DNA of 64,000 bases from Glandiceps talaboti (taxonomy: Eukaryota; Hemichordata; Enteropneusta; Spengelidae): contig NC_135553.1 of NCBI RefSeq assembly GCF_964340395.1, positions 15,105,001 through 15,169,000 of the forward strand, given 5' to 3'. The notes below the pieces were generated by a model. The model saw nothing but the letters and a program-made list of their open reading frames with translations, was not told where the DNA came from and did no database searches. Both the position numbers and the translations under genes were made by a program. Of this stretch, positions 37,001 through 46,611 are shown piece after piece (the stretch's first letter is position 1; every line of letters starts with the position of its first letter).

Positions 37001-37517
37001 CTGCAGAGATAAAGAAATGACAATTTCTCATTTGAAATGATTATTAAGTTATGTGGTTTACATCAAAGACAGAAGCTCAATACAATCAGTACCTCTTATT
37101 AAAGAAACTGGTTTCTTTGTGTACTTAAGTCAGCGTTTGATAAGAGAGGTCTTTATACCTAAGTTTGGACAGAGTGAAGAGAACCAGATTTGATGCAAAT
37201 TTGTTTTTTAAATATGTTTAAAGGTAGAAGAAGACAAATATACACAACATTGGTTTGGCTAAAAAGATTTAATATTATTAAAAACAAAAATACAGGATTA
37301 TAGTAAAACTATTGTGATAAATGAGTCAATATAATTTACAGGGATCATGCTGGTGGAAATGAAAAATTGGTTACCATGGTACAAGGATTGGCAGTTTATG
37401 GTGGGGATGATAGAATTGGTGCTTTGAATAAAAAAGTCAAACATGGCGATGAATTTAAGGTGAGTTTATACTCTTACAGTATTTTTTAATCTCCCGAAGG
37501 AGACTATTACAATGGGC

Positions 37518-37587
<70 letters not shown>

Positions 37588-40500
37588 AATCCCTCCATAA
37601 GATATCATTTCTCTGACATGCAATGTATATGAAATATAGTAAGAAGGTGTTTACTGCCAGAAAAACTAAATTTAAAACATACGACAGTGTAAAATACGCA
37701 GGAAATAAAGGTCAATAAAGGCCAGTACAGGTCAATAAAGAAATCAAGCCATATTTCTACATTAGAGTTCAATCAGATTGATGCATTAATGCATTAATCA
37801 CAGAAATAATATTTGAGCGGTGGGGGGGGGGGGGGGGGTGTTCTATGAATACATGCCTTTTTTAGTTGAGTTGCCTCTCACATTAGCAGTGTATAGCATG
37901 ATGTCTTGTGTTAAGTTGTAAACAGTGTATGTTTTTATTATTAGATTGGTGATCTAAACGTAAAGTGTTTGTCGACACCCTGCCATACATCAGGACACAT
38001 ATGTTATTATGTAACTGGGGAACCAGACCAAGACAAAGCTGTTTTCACAGGTAATGTGTACACATCGCATTCTATTATATTATACTGGAGATACAAAAGC
38101 AAAAGTTTCTGATAATCTATTCAAATTAGTTAAATGAAGGAAATCCCAAAATTAGTGACAGTGAATGACTGATAAAAGTGGCCATGAGAAAGGGGTAAAA
38201 TTTATTTTGGCTTTTTTTTTATTGATAAAACAATTTTACCTACTATCATAATGTTTTCCTACTTACCAAAAGAATGCGAAAGCAAATAAACAAAATCTGT
38301 GTTGGTGACACAATAAAACATCAGAAAATAGAGCACCTGAAACAAATTTAACTGAATTTCAAAAAAAAAAAAATGTTACCAGAGAAAAAGGTTCATATGT
38401 GTTGGCTGAACAAAAGTAGCTCAGTTCAGTTTGTGTTTTCCGTTCTCTAGGAGATACACTCTTTGTAGCTGGTTGTGGTAAATTCTTTGAAGGAACTCCA
38501 CAAGAAATGTATAGAGCACTGATAGAAGTTTTGAGTGCCTTGCCTCCAAGTACAGTAAGTATAGCAAACTAGTTCTCAGTTTCTAATCCTGGATTGTTGG
38601 TTGATTCTGGTATTGTGTATCAAATCCATAGAGGTCACCTAGAGGTCAGCTGTATAGTATTTGTCATTCTGATGAGTATTGTCAACTAAGACAGATTATA
38701 CTGCCACCTAGTGGTCAGCTGTAACTATCGAATTTGTCATTCTGATGAGTATTGTCAACTAAGACAGATTATACTGCCACCTAGTGGTCAGCTGTAACTA
38801 TCGAATTTGTCATTCTGATGAGTATTGTCAACTAAGACAGATTATACTGCCACCTAGTGGTCAGCTGTAACTATCGAATTTGTCATTCTGATGAGGATCG
38901 TCAACCAAGACAGATTATACTGCCACCTAGTGGTCAGCTGTAACTATCGAATTTGTCATTCTGATGAGTATTGTCAACTAAGACAGATTATACTGCCACC
39001 TAGTGGTCAGCTGTAACTGTATGGAATTTGTCATTCTGGTGAGGATTGTCAACCAAGACAGATCAAACTGATGGATATTCCTTCATGTTTTATTTTTTCC
39101 TTTTTTTAGAAAGTATACTGTGGCCATGAATACACTGCAAATAATTTAACATTTGCACAACATGTGGAACCAAACAATAACGCTATTAAAGAAAAGTTAA
39201 CCTGGGCAAAGGTATGTATATGTAGTGTTTTTGCTAAGGTTTAGGGAACTCCGGTAATAGAAAGATGGAATATGTTAAACTGGCATAGTTTCCAATACAT
39301 TATATCATAGATTTGGTGGGGAACTCCGGTAAAATGACAGGGGAACTCAGGTAAATTTTACCTGCTTACTGCCCTTAACAAAAACATTGATATGTCTTAC
39401 TGTTATTTTTTATTTTCTCAAATGGATACTAGGGGTTATTGTCATGGCTATGATATAGTTTGTTGGTATTTTGGGAGTATTAAACTAAGCTCAGTTATTT
39501 GAATGGAAAAGGTGTATGATTGTATCAATTACAACCCATAACACTCAAGTTCAGTGATTTATCGAGTATCATAATCATTTACAGGTACATATCTAGTTGA
39601 AAGTGAGGCTTGTGCAATGGCTGAAGTTGTATTTTTACCCCAACGTTTTCTACCCAATCAGAATGAACCTTGTTAAATGCTTCAGCTCATTATTTCCCGA
39701 TGTCTGCAATATTCAGCCACTAGAGGGCAGGATTTAGTAGAAGCTGTACTTCATTAATTCTGTGAACATCACCATGGTAGTGTGTAAGTTTTATATTTGA
39801 ACACATGATACAAACCAACAGTTCTGTGATTTTTGTATCATTAAATTGCTGTAATTCATTTGTATCTTCAATATAGATGCAGAGATCCAAGAATGAACCA
39901 ACTATTCCGTCAACCATTGGTGATGAATTCACTTATAATCCATTTATGAGAGTCAAGTAAGTCATTCTGATGTACAGAAATATTATTGACATGTTTAGAT
40001 CTTCGTTCAGCCAAGGTAATTTTCAGTGACCTAAGGGGCCTTGTTACTATGCGTCACTAGATGAGTACAGGTAGTGACAAGACTCTCAAATGTCAGCATA
40101 AATTACCTTGAGTTTGTATGAATTATAATATGAGCAAACATTACCATGTTTCAGTATAAATTATAAGATATCAGTATGAATTACCATATATTAACATAAA
40201 TTATCAAATATCAGCATAAATTACCATGTGTTAACATAATTATAAAATGTCACTGCAAATTTATGCTGATATTTGATAACATAAATTATCATATCAGCAT
40301 AAATTACCATGTGTTAATTATAAAATGTCACAGCAAATTACCATATATTAACATAAATTATCATATCAGCATAAATTACCATGTGTTAAATATAAAATGT
40401 CACTGCAAATTACCATATATTAACATAAATTACCATGTGTTAACATAAATCATCATGTCTGTCCTCCTGCTGTATCAACTTGCTTACTGTATCAACCTTG

Positions 40501-40639
40501 TCAAAGTAAAATATAACTTAATTGCTTTGTTTGATTCAACAGAGAGGAGTCTGTTCAGAAGCATGTAGGTCAGCACGATCCCATAGCAACAATGGGAGAA
40601 TTAAGAAAAGAAAAAGATGGTTTCAAGGCAAAGGTTTAA
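34048..40639 (+). CDS. hydroxyacylglutathione hydrolase (glyoxalase II), complete
   Basis: Nine coding exons by eye: 34048-34111, 35878-36083, 36865-36929, 37342-37459, 37945-38050, 38451-38554, 39110-39211, 39877-39956 and 40543-40639 (TAA). All introns are GT-AG and phases agree, giving 313 residues (human HAGH 308). The enzyme hydrolyses S-lactoylglutathione to lactate and glutathione, the second step of methylglyoxal detoxification. It is a metallo-beta-lactamase fold with a binuclear metal site: TTHHHWDHAGG (H109, H111, D113, H114), CHTSGH (H165), [12 protein letters not shown] (D188) and CGHEYT (H227). The C terminus ([19 protein letters not shown]) is the family's glutathione-binding helical domain. 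Exon 1 ([20 protein letters not shown]) is basic and looks like a mitochondrial presequence; an in-frame Met at 35979, before [14 protein letters not shown], matches the internal start used for the cytosolic form in mammals. Exon 1 is the least certain part. Confidence 0.94.
36357..36446 (+). repeat. dispersed repeat in HAGH intron 2 (inverse of 39999-40085)
   Basis: TTGTCACTACC, CTAGTGACTCGTAGTGACAA, CCTTTAGGTCACT and CCTTGGCTGAACGAAGA occur here, and their reverse complement occurs in intron 8. Two inverted copies of one element in one gene; no transposon ends could be defined. Confidence 0.8.
37518..37587. repeat. (CTGT)n microsatellite in HAGH intron 4
   Basis: About 17 CTGT tetramers beginning 59 bp after the donor of exon 4. 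Confidence 0.97.
38662..39062. repeat. 73-bp tandem repeat in HAGH intron 6
   Basis: Five and a half copies of a unit containing TGTCATTCTGATGAGTATTG, CTAAGACAGATTATACTGCC and ACCTAGTGGTCAGCTGTAAC. Most copies are identical; the fourth carries GAGGATCG and the last GGTGAGGATT. The array ends 47 bp before the acceptor of exon 7. Confidence 0.96.
39999..40085 (-). repeat. dispersed repeat in HAGH intron 8 (inverse of 36357-36446)
   Basis: Begins TCTTCGTTCAGCCAAGGTAA and continues AGTGACCTAAGGGGC, CGTCACTAGATGAGTAC and GGTAGTGACAAG, the reverse complement of the intron 2 segment with scattered substitutions. Confidence 0.8.
40125..40450. repeat. AT-rich irregular tandem repeat in HAGH intron 8
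   Basis: Units of about 18-60 bp combine ATCAGCATAAATTACCATGT, GTTAACATAAATTA and TATAAAATGTCAC in changing order. Confidence 0.88.
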
Positions 40640-41944
40640 TACCTATGTCACCATGGAGACGTTGTATTATGGCCACTGGTTATGTGTTCATGATTTTGAG
40701 TAACAAGATGTGAATTGCTTACCAGTTATCAGATTTGATTTAATGACTATTGCCTATTGAATTTACATGGAGAACAATCAAATATAGAAATGTGTAGAGG
40801 TCATCGATTTTAGAAACTGACACATTACAAATGTGAGTCCTTTGTTTGGGTGGGGATGGGGTGAGGATGGTGGAATAATAGTGAAATTTGTTGTGTGTGA
40901 ATCAAAACTGCAGGAGGTAAATTAAATTGGTCATGAAACAGAATATGCACAAATACAGTGTTTTCATTTGCTATACCATATACTACTCTGGCAACCAGGG
41001 TCTCAGATAAACACAAAGTAACACTATTATTGTTCAATGTGGTAGTTTACACAAGTTGATGAAAGCAGTGCATCTATCTGTTCAATGTGCGAATCTAATC
41101 AGCCTTTGATCATGATACCATAAATATTGGAAATATCCAAAATGTACTCTTCCGAATCATGGATGTCATCAGAAACGACTGTTTGACTTGTTACTTTCAA
41201 AGTACACCTGATCAATATGCTGCAAAATAAATACGTCTTTGAGAAAATAGTTTTGTCTTTCTGTCTTTCTTTAATCTGTACAGTATATATGACATTGACA
41301 GTTTTTATCATTAAGCACGTTTGCCACGAGTCCAAGATGAAAATTGTACCCATACTTCAGATTTCCCGGATATCTTCCATTTTTATTTGTTGAAATATCA
41401 CTTCTTATAATGTCACTTTTATGAAAATGTGATATGATGGAGACGTCATCATGGACTTAGCGAACACAAATTACTGGCTAATTTTTTTACTCTCTCAGTC
41501 TTAACGTGTGGGGGCGTCAGACTAGTTCAAGACCGTGCAAACTCAAGTCTACATGGTCCATGCCGGGGGTGGCTATGCTCCTTGCTTCAGTCAGTGACAA
41601 AATTTGTGTCAGTCATCGGGAGTTAGGACATGATAATGAAGTAGAACACTATCATTACCTTTATTAAGTATTGTAGAATACATGTTCTATAGCTTTACTA
41701 TGTACAGTTTGTTGCACCTTACCTCATCTCGGTCCATTTTACACGTAAAGTGACTACTATCCAACATGACACAGTATGAGTACACTTCAAAATCAATGCA
41801 GAGAAGGGTACTGCTGTATTCGTCACAAAAATGTAGTTACAGTGTGGTTCTCTGCAAACTTATGCATCGCCACATTATTCAGCTCTATACATCTCATTCA
41901 GTAAATTTAGTTATGCTATTTCAAGGAGTGGTAGACACCATGGT

Positions 41945-42195
41945 TTTCACTGGAGCACCAGTAGCCAAAACCGGGGCCAAAACCAATCGTTTTAAATCGT
42001 CTTCTGTCCCATCCGCTATCTCAGTTCTTAACAGCAATCATTGTCGTTCTTTTTAGTACTGTGCTGTTGTTTTTAGTATGTTGTGTAATATATGTAATGC
42101 TATCTTTTGTATTGCTTTTATTTTTGTTTTACCTCCAAGAACTGTCGTTTTAAATAAATTACCCCTAGCGACATGAATACAAATAATTCTAATTC
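41945..42195 (+). mobile_element. 3' end of a non-LTR retrotransposon (LINE), 5'-truncated
   Basis: The frame reads AKTGAKTNRFKSSSVPSAIS and then VLNSN before a stop at 42056. This resembles the motif that ends the reverse-transcriptase ORF of many CR1/L2-like LINEs (RTNRFKNSFIP..I.LLN type). It is followed by about 115 bp of 3' UTR and a short ATTCTAATTCTGATTCTG tail of the kind such elements end in. The rest of the ORF is missing or unrecognisable. The identification is from family knowledge, not alignment. Confidence 0.6.
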
Positions 42196-43218
42196 TGATT
42201 CTGCTACAATCAATGACAATGTCATTGATGTTGTTATTTTTGTTAATGTAAATGCATACACGTAAACTTATATTTGAATATGGATGATTCCAATCCAGAG
42301 ACTTGTCATTGGCTTTCAAATCTATAGATTCTGAATTAACCAATGATGTAGCTGCAATACTAAAGGGTTAGTTTTGATGTTAGTGTTGCTCTTTTCTTTT
42401 CTTTTTGTAAAAACTTTTTTCGTTCCTGGGTTTTAAAAACGCGAAAAAACGTTAGTTTAGAGTGCAAACCCCCGGAAGAATAACAAGCTAAAAAGCAGAA
42501 GTCAAAGTTCAAAGTAAAAAAAAAACCTAGCGAAACATACAATCATTGCAGCTACCGACGACAAGTTCCTATTGGATGATTGGATTATGTGATGTATGAA
42601 ACTAGGTCAGTGTAAGTATATTATTAGTTTAGTGTGTTTGTTTATGGCTGCATTGAAAGGGAGGGGTATCAAGTGACTACCTGTGTGCTAACAGAGCTCA
42701 GATTGATTTGCAAAATATTCGTAAAGTACTACGTGTACATTGCTGTCAAGGTCAGTGAACTACATCAGGGGACCAGAAAGCCTTCCATGGTCACGTGATA
42801 TATTAGGGAGCGCGCGACACGGCTGTTGAGATTTGCCATTTTCTCGTCAAAGTTGAGTCTATACCAGACTGACAGTACTTAACAGTGTACAATCTCTCGT
42901 CGTCCAAGTCTTCGTATAGTACACATATATTTTCGTCTGTTTTTATCTATATAGCTCTTGGTAAGTATTAAAATCGTATCTCCACTACATATGACTTGTT
43001 TCTGGGTGTATTTAGTGTACGTATGTAGGCCACTTGTTATGGAAATACTGAGGGCTCTCATTCAAACTGAACTGTGTAGGCACTATCTATAGTAATAGTT
43101 TGAGTCTGTGGAGGGAAGGGAATCGGATCAAGGTTCTAAACATAATGAATAGATCATAACTCCCAATGCACGCTGATAATGTTCGAAATAACGCCTAATA
43201 CTAGTAATGCATATAAAC

Positions 43219-43282
43219 GTACATTGTATTAGCGTCGGTGTTACAAATACATATTTATAACACCGACGCTAATACAATGTAC
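43219..43282. repeat. perfect 25-bp inverted repeat with 14-bp loop
   Basis: The arms 43219-43243 and 43258-43282 are exact reverse complements (outer GTACATTGTATTAG, inner CGTCGGTGTTA) around an AT-rich loop of 14 bp. It lies about 310 bp upstream of the sulfotransferase-like coding exon. Confidence 0.95.
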
Positions 43283-43594
43283 ATATTGAGATAAGCTGTA
43301 AGGTCAAGTCAAGTCGGGTCAGGTCAGGTCAGTAATGTTGATAATCTACTGGTGATTAAAACGGATATAAAAACCGGTTTAAGGTATGAAAGTGCAAAGC
43401 ATTCTAATAAAGATGAAAATCTTACTCCTTGGAAAAAGTACAACCTAACTTATCCGAAGAATATCGGTGGGTAAAGTATTGTGTTTTATAGTTAGTAGAA
43501 GGTTTAATATAGACTTCCATACAAAGACTTGTAGACAAAACACGACATGTCATTGATGGCGCCTTTTTTCCCCACACAGCAGTGCACAGTTTCA

Positions 43595-44371
43595 ATGGCA
43601 GATTCAGAACCACGCCGAGTGATGCTGTGGGCACATCCACGCACACTATCTACTGTTCTAGAGTTGGCTTTGGCTAGCAGAACGACAACTAAAATGTTTC
43701 ATGAAATATACTCAGTTGCTTACCACTTTGGAGATGAGAGACTATTTCCCAATCCAGGTGTCACTGTTCCCGGATTCTCCTTCCAATACGTCAAAGACAC
43801 GCTAGAAGCAGATTACACTGGTAAAAATGTCATAATATGCAAGGATTTGCCGTTCTGTTTAGATGGAAAGTTGGAGCGCCTACCCAAAGGATATCTGCAT
43901 ACCTTTTTGATTCGTGATCCTCGTCGAAGTCTGGCGAGTATGTGTAAAACATACGGTGCTACTGACACACCTTTGGAGCATCTACCAGCGAGTGGAGGAG
44001 TCAAAGCAGTGTATGATTTACACAAATTTGTCACCACTGAGCTAAAACAAGATAGTATCATTATAGATGCCCATGATTTGTCTCACCATCCTGAAAGTAT
44101 TATCAAGAAATACTGTACAGCAACAGGTATTCCGTTTGAAGATAGCTACCTTAGCTGGAAACCGGGTAACATCCACCACTTTCCCGATATCTACAAACAC
44201 CCAGTCCTCCAAGATACATGTTTTAGCAGCGCCGTAAACAGTACCAACTTTAAGCCGCTTCCTGATCAACACGCAGTGGATGTTAGCCAGTTACCTCATC
44301 AGGCTCGGATCCGAATTGACGAGGCTTTGCCGTACTACAAGGAACTGTTTGAAAGGAGAATTCTGCCATGA
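43595..44371 (+). CDS. sulfotransferase-like P-loop protein
   Basis: A single exon of 258 residues from ATG 43595 (context TTCAATGG), chosen over an upstream in-frame ATG at 43547 because a pyrimidine tract plus CACACAG acceptor ends at 43579, between the two. The N terminus VMLWAHPRTLSTVLELAL occupies the place of the 5'-phosphosulfate (PAPS) loop, and HTFLIRDPRRSLASM resembles the 3'-phosphate-binding RDPR..S segment; both are hallmarks of the sulfotransferase superfamily. The C-terminal part (SYLSWKPGN, then HHFPDIYKHPVL) resembles a group of invertebrate proteins that databases often label branched-chain aminotransferase-like, although nothing here resembles a PLP aminotransferase. The substrate is unknown. 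There is no signal peptide or membrane segment, so it is probably cytosolic. Confidence 0.82.
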   Translation: MADSEPRRVMLWAHPRTLSTVLELALASRTTTKMFHEIYSVAYHFGDERLFPNPGVTVPGFSFQYVKDTLEADYTGKNVIICKDLPFCLDGKLERLPKGYLHTFLIRDPRRSLASMCKTYGATDTPLEHLPASGGVKAVYDLHKFVTTELKQDSIIIDAHDLSHHPESIIKKYCTATGIPFEDSYLSWKPGNIHHFPDIYKHPVLQDTCFSSAVNSTNFKPLPDQHAVDVSQLPHQARIRIDEALPYYKELFERRILP

Positions 44372-44436
44372 ATGCCTTGCCTTGTGTGATGGAAAAGTCA
44401 AAATTTAAACAAAATTTTCATTGCGTATTATACATG

Positions 44437-44439
<3 letters not shown>

Positions 44440-44489
<50 letters not shown>

Positions 44490-44644
44490 CTGATTGATTG
44501 ACTGATTGATTGACTGACTGACTGACTGACTGACTGACTGACTGACCGACCGACCGACCGACCGACCGACCGACCGACCGACCGACCGACCGACCGACGG
44601 ACGAATGGATGGATGGATGGATGGATGGATGGATGGATGGATGG
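44440..44644. repeat. graded tetranucleotide array (GATT, GACT, GACC, GATG)
   Basis: About 18 GATT/GACT units pass into pure GACT, then about 15 GACC units, then about 13 GATG (ATGG) units, without flanking sequence between blocks. Confidence 0.97.
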
Positions 44645-45596
44645 AATGAAAAAAAGGATGGATGGAAAAGGTGGGCTGAGTAACGGACAGACTGACGAAT
44701 TAACAGTGTTTGATGAAGTTACTGATCAAGTATATATATATATATATGTAATTACCTACGGTATATAAAGATAAACCTTCTTAGTAAATGCAAATATTAT
44801 GTAAAAACAAACAACCCCCTATGTGGAATGGAAGACGTACTGGTAATGGTACATTCATAGAGAAAAACTTGAAAGTAGATTCGTAGTCTTGATCGATATT
44901 TGTGCTTTAAATTGTTTCTACAAAACCAGATGTACTATGCATGACGCAGATCAAAAAGCAGTAACAAAGTCGTGAGGTTTTTGCGATGTTACATGTATTG
45001 CTGGCCTTAGCCTTACCGTAATGCATGCATATGATTTGCAGCACTTAACAAATAAGTACATTGTAGATACATTTATAAACACACCAGTCGATGTAAACTG
45101 TATGCCTTCTGTAAGATTTCTAAGCCTATATATCCGGTATCCTTTGTTATTATCAGCACATATACCAACTTATATGACATTTCATGTTTGCATTCTAAAG
45201 ATATTGCCTAATTGCCAGAAGTCTGATTGATTAAAATTAAAAACTACATCATCGGACATGTGCACGTTGTTATAATTGTATATGCCAAGCACATGAAATG
45301 TAAAGCTTGCCTGATTACGTACCAAAAGTCAGTAATTATGCAAATGACTTATTAGAATTAAACGTTTCACCAACAAGATTTATAGGACATCTGCTTTTTT
45401 GAACATGTGACCATATCTTAAGAACTGTATAAACTCTATGGGAAAATAAATGATTGGGTTCTTTGAAAACAAGAAGACGAACCTCCAGATTTTCTTTTTC
45501 AAAAGGACCATGAACAAGCTTCATGTGGCAAAGTGTGGAAGAAAATTGGTCACCGATGATGAACAAACCTTATTGTTATTGTTGTTTGTTGTCGTT

Positions 45597-45686
45597 CTTG
45601 TTGTGTTGTGTTGCGTTGCGTTGTGTTGTGTTGTGTTGTGTTGTGTTGTGTTGTGTTGTGTTGTGTTGTGTTGTGTTGTGTTGTGT
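45597..45686. repeat. (GTTGT)n pentanucleotide repeat plus G/T-rich tail
   Basis: About 17 pentamers with two GCGTT variants near the start, followed to about 45767 by T- and G-rich low-complexity DNA ending in a G tract. Open frames over it (Cys/Val or Thr/Gln/His) are artefacts. Confidence 0.96.
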
Positions 45687-46611
45687 TTTTGTTGGTGGGT
45701 TGTTTTTTGGTGTTTTGTTTGTTTGTTTGTTTGTTTTTTTTTTTTTGTTTTTTTTTGGGGGGGGATAAACACAAGAAGAGTGCTTCTGAGATATTTAATA
45801 GCGACTGTTGTTAGTTTAGTTGATAAGGCACCACCAGTTAAATTGTTTGCCGTCCACGTGCTGATAGCTATGTTTTTGGGTAGATTTAGAAAATTAAGAC
45901 GAACAAACTTCATTTTGCTCAAAAGGCCTATTGTAAACCGTACAAACATCTTCCAAATAACTACACACATCTCAAGCAGTTGTTTAATACAATCAAACTT
46001 AGGATTTTCACATTTATATTTCATCAGAGTAGTAGATTTACTAAGGTGCAAACAGAAAATGAATGAACAGGAAAGTGAATTTTACATGACATGATAGCAT
46101 TGTGGGTTTTTTCCTTTTTTTCCTGTTTTTGTTTTTTTTCCCCGCAGGTATGTTTTTGGGAATTTCAAGGAAGACAAGCCTTATGGATGGAGCCTAATGG
46201 TAAATTCGCAAATAACGGAATGTACTCTTCAGATATGAATAAAGTTTGATACGATTAAGTTACTTGTAACTATCAGTGTATGTATCGTAGATCGTTATCT
46301 CAGAATTTCGAATTGAAAGGTGTACTTTGCCCTTGTGAGCATTCAGTTCTGAATCAGTATTTATACCCAATGAAGAAAATGAATAATGCGAAAGACTGCG
46401 CAGTTTGTCTTGTGTACGGTACACCCACATGGGCCCCGGGCTTACATGTAATTGGTTTTGCTTACGATAAACAAACACACAACCTTTAGATAAATGTTGA
46501 CAAACAGGACAGATATGAACGATATGTCGATCATGCTGTACACCGAGCTTGGCGACAACACCTGTCGGCAGCGCCATCAACGATAAGTAGCTAGCAACAG
46601 GGTGGGACAAA

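Larger units (their letters stand above)
40640..43594. other. intergenic: HAGH 3' side, retrotransposon tail, hairpin, sulfotransferase 5' side
   Basis: HAGH's 3' UTR starts at 40640; candidate polyadenylation signals include AATAAA near 41227. A LINE tail lies at 41945-42195 and a perfect hairpin at 43219-43282. Immediately before 43580 a pyrimidine-rich tract ends in CCCCACACAG, an acceptor for the next gene's coding exon; a possible non-coding first exon ends at 42960 (CTCTTG, then GTAAGTATT). No other exon seen. Confidence 0.5.
44372..46611. other. intergenic between the sulfotransferase-like gene and SMDT1
   Basis: Contains tetranucleotide and pentanucleotide arrays, listed separately, and no supportable exon. 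The last 40-100 bp should hold the SMDT1 promoter and 5' UTR. An open minus-strand frame starting at an ATGGCGCTG near 46576 is discussed under findings. Confidence 0.5.

Noticed and set aside
43547-43594. Upstream in-frame ATG for the sulfotransferase-like gene
   Set aside because: A pyrimidine tract and CACACAG acceptor end at 43579, between this ATG and the one at 43595; the 16 extra residues are unlike the family start.
45450-46094. Open frames of 176-214 codons on both strands
   Set aside because: Most of the length is the (GTTGT)n repeat and its T/G-rich tail; flanks show no family resemblance.
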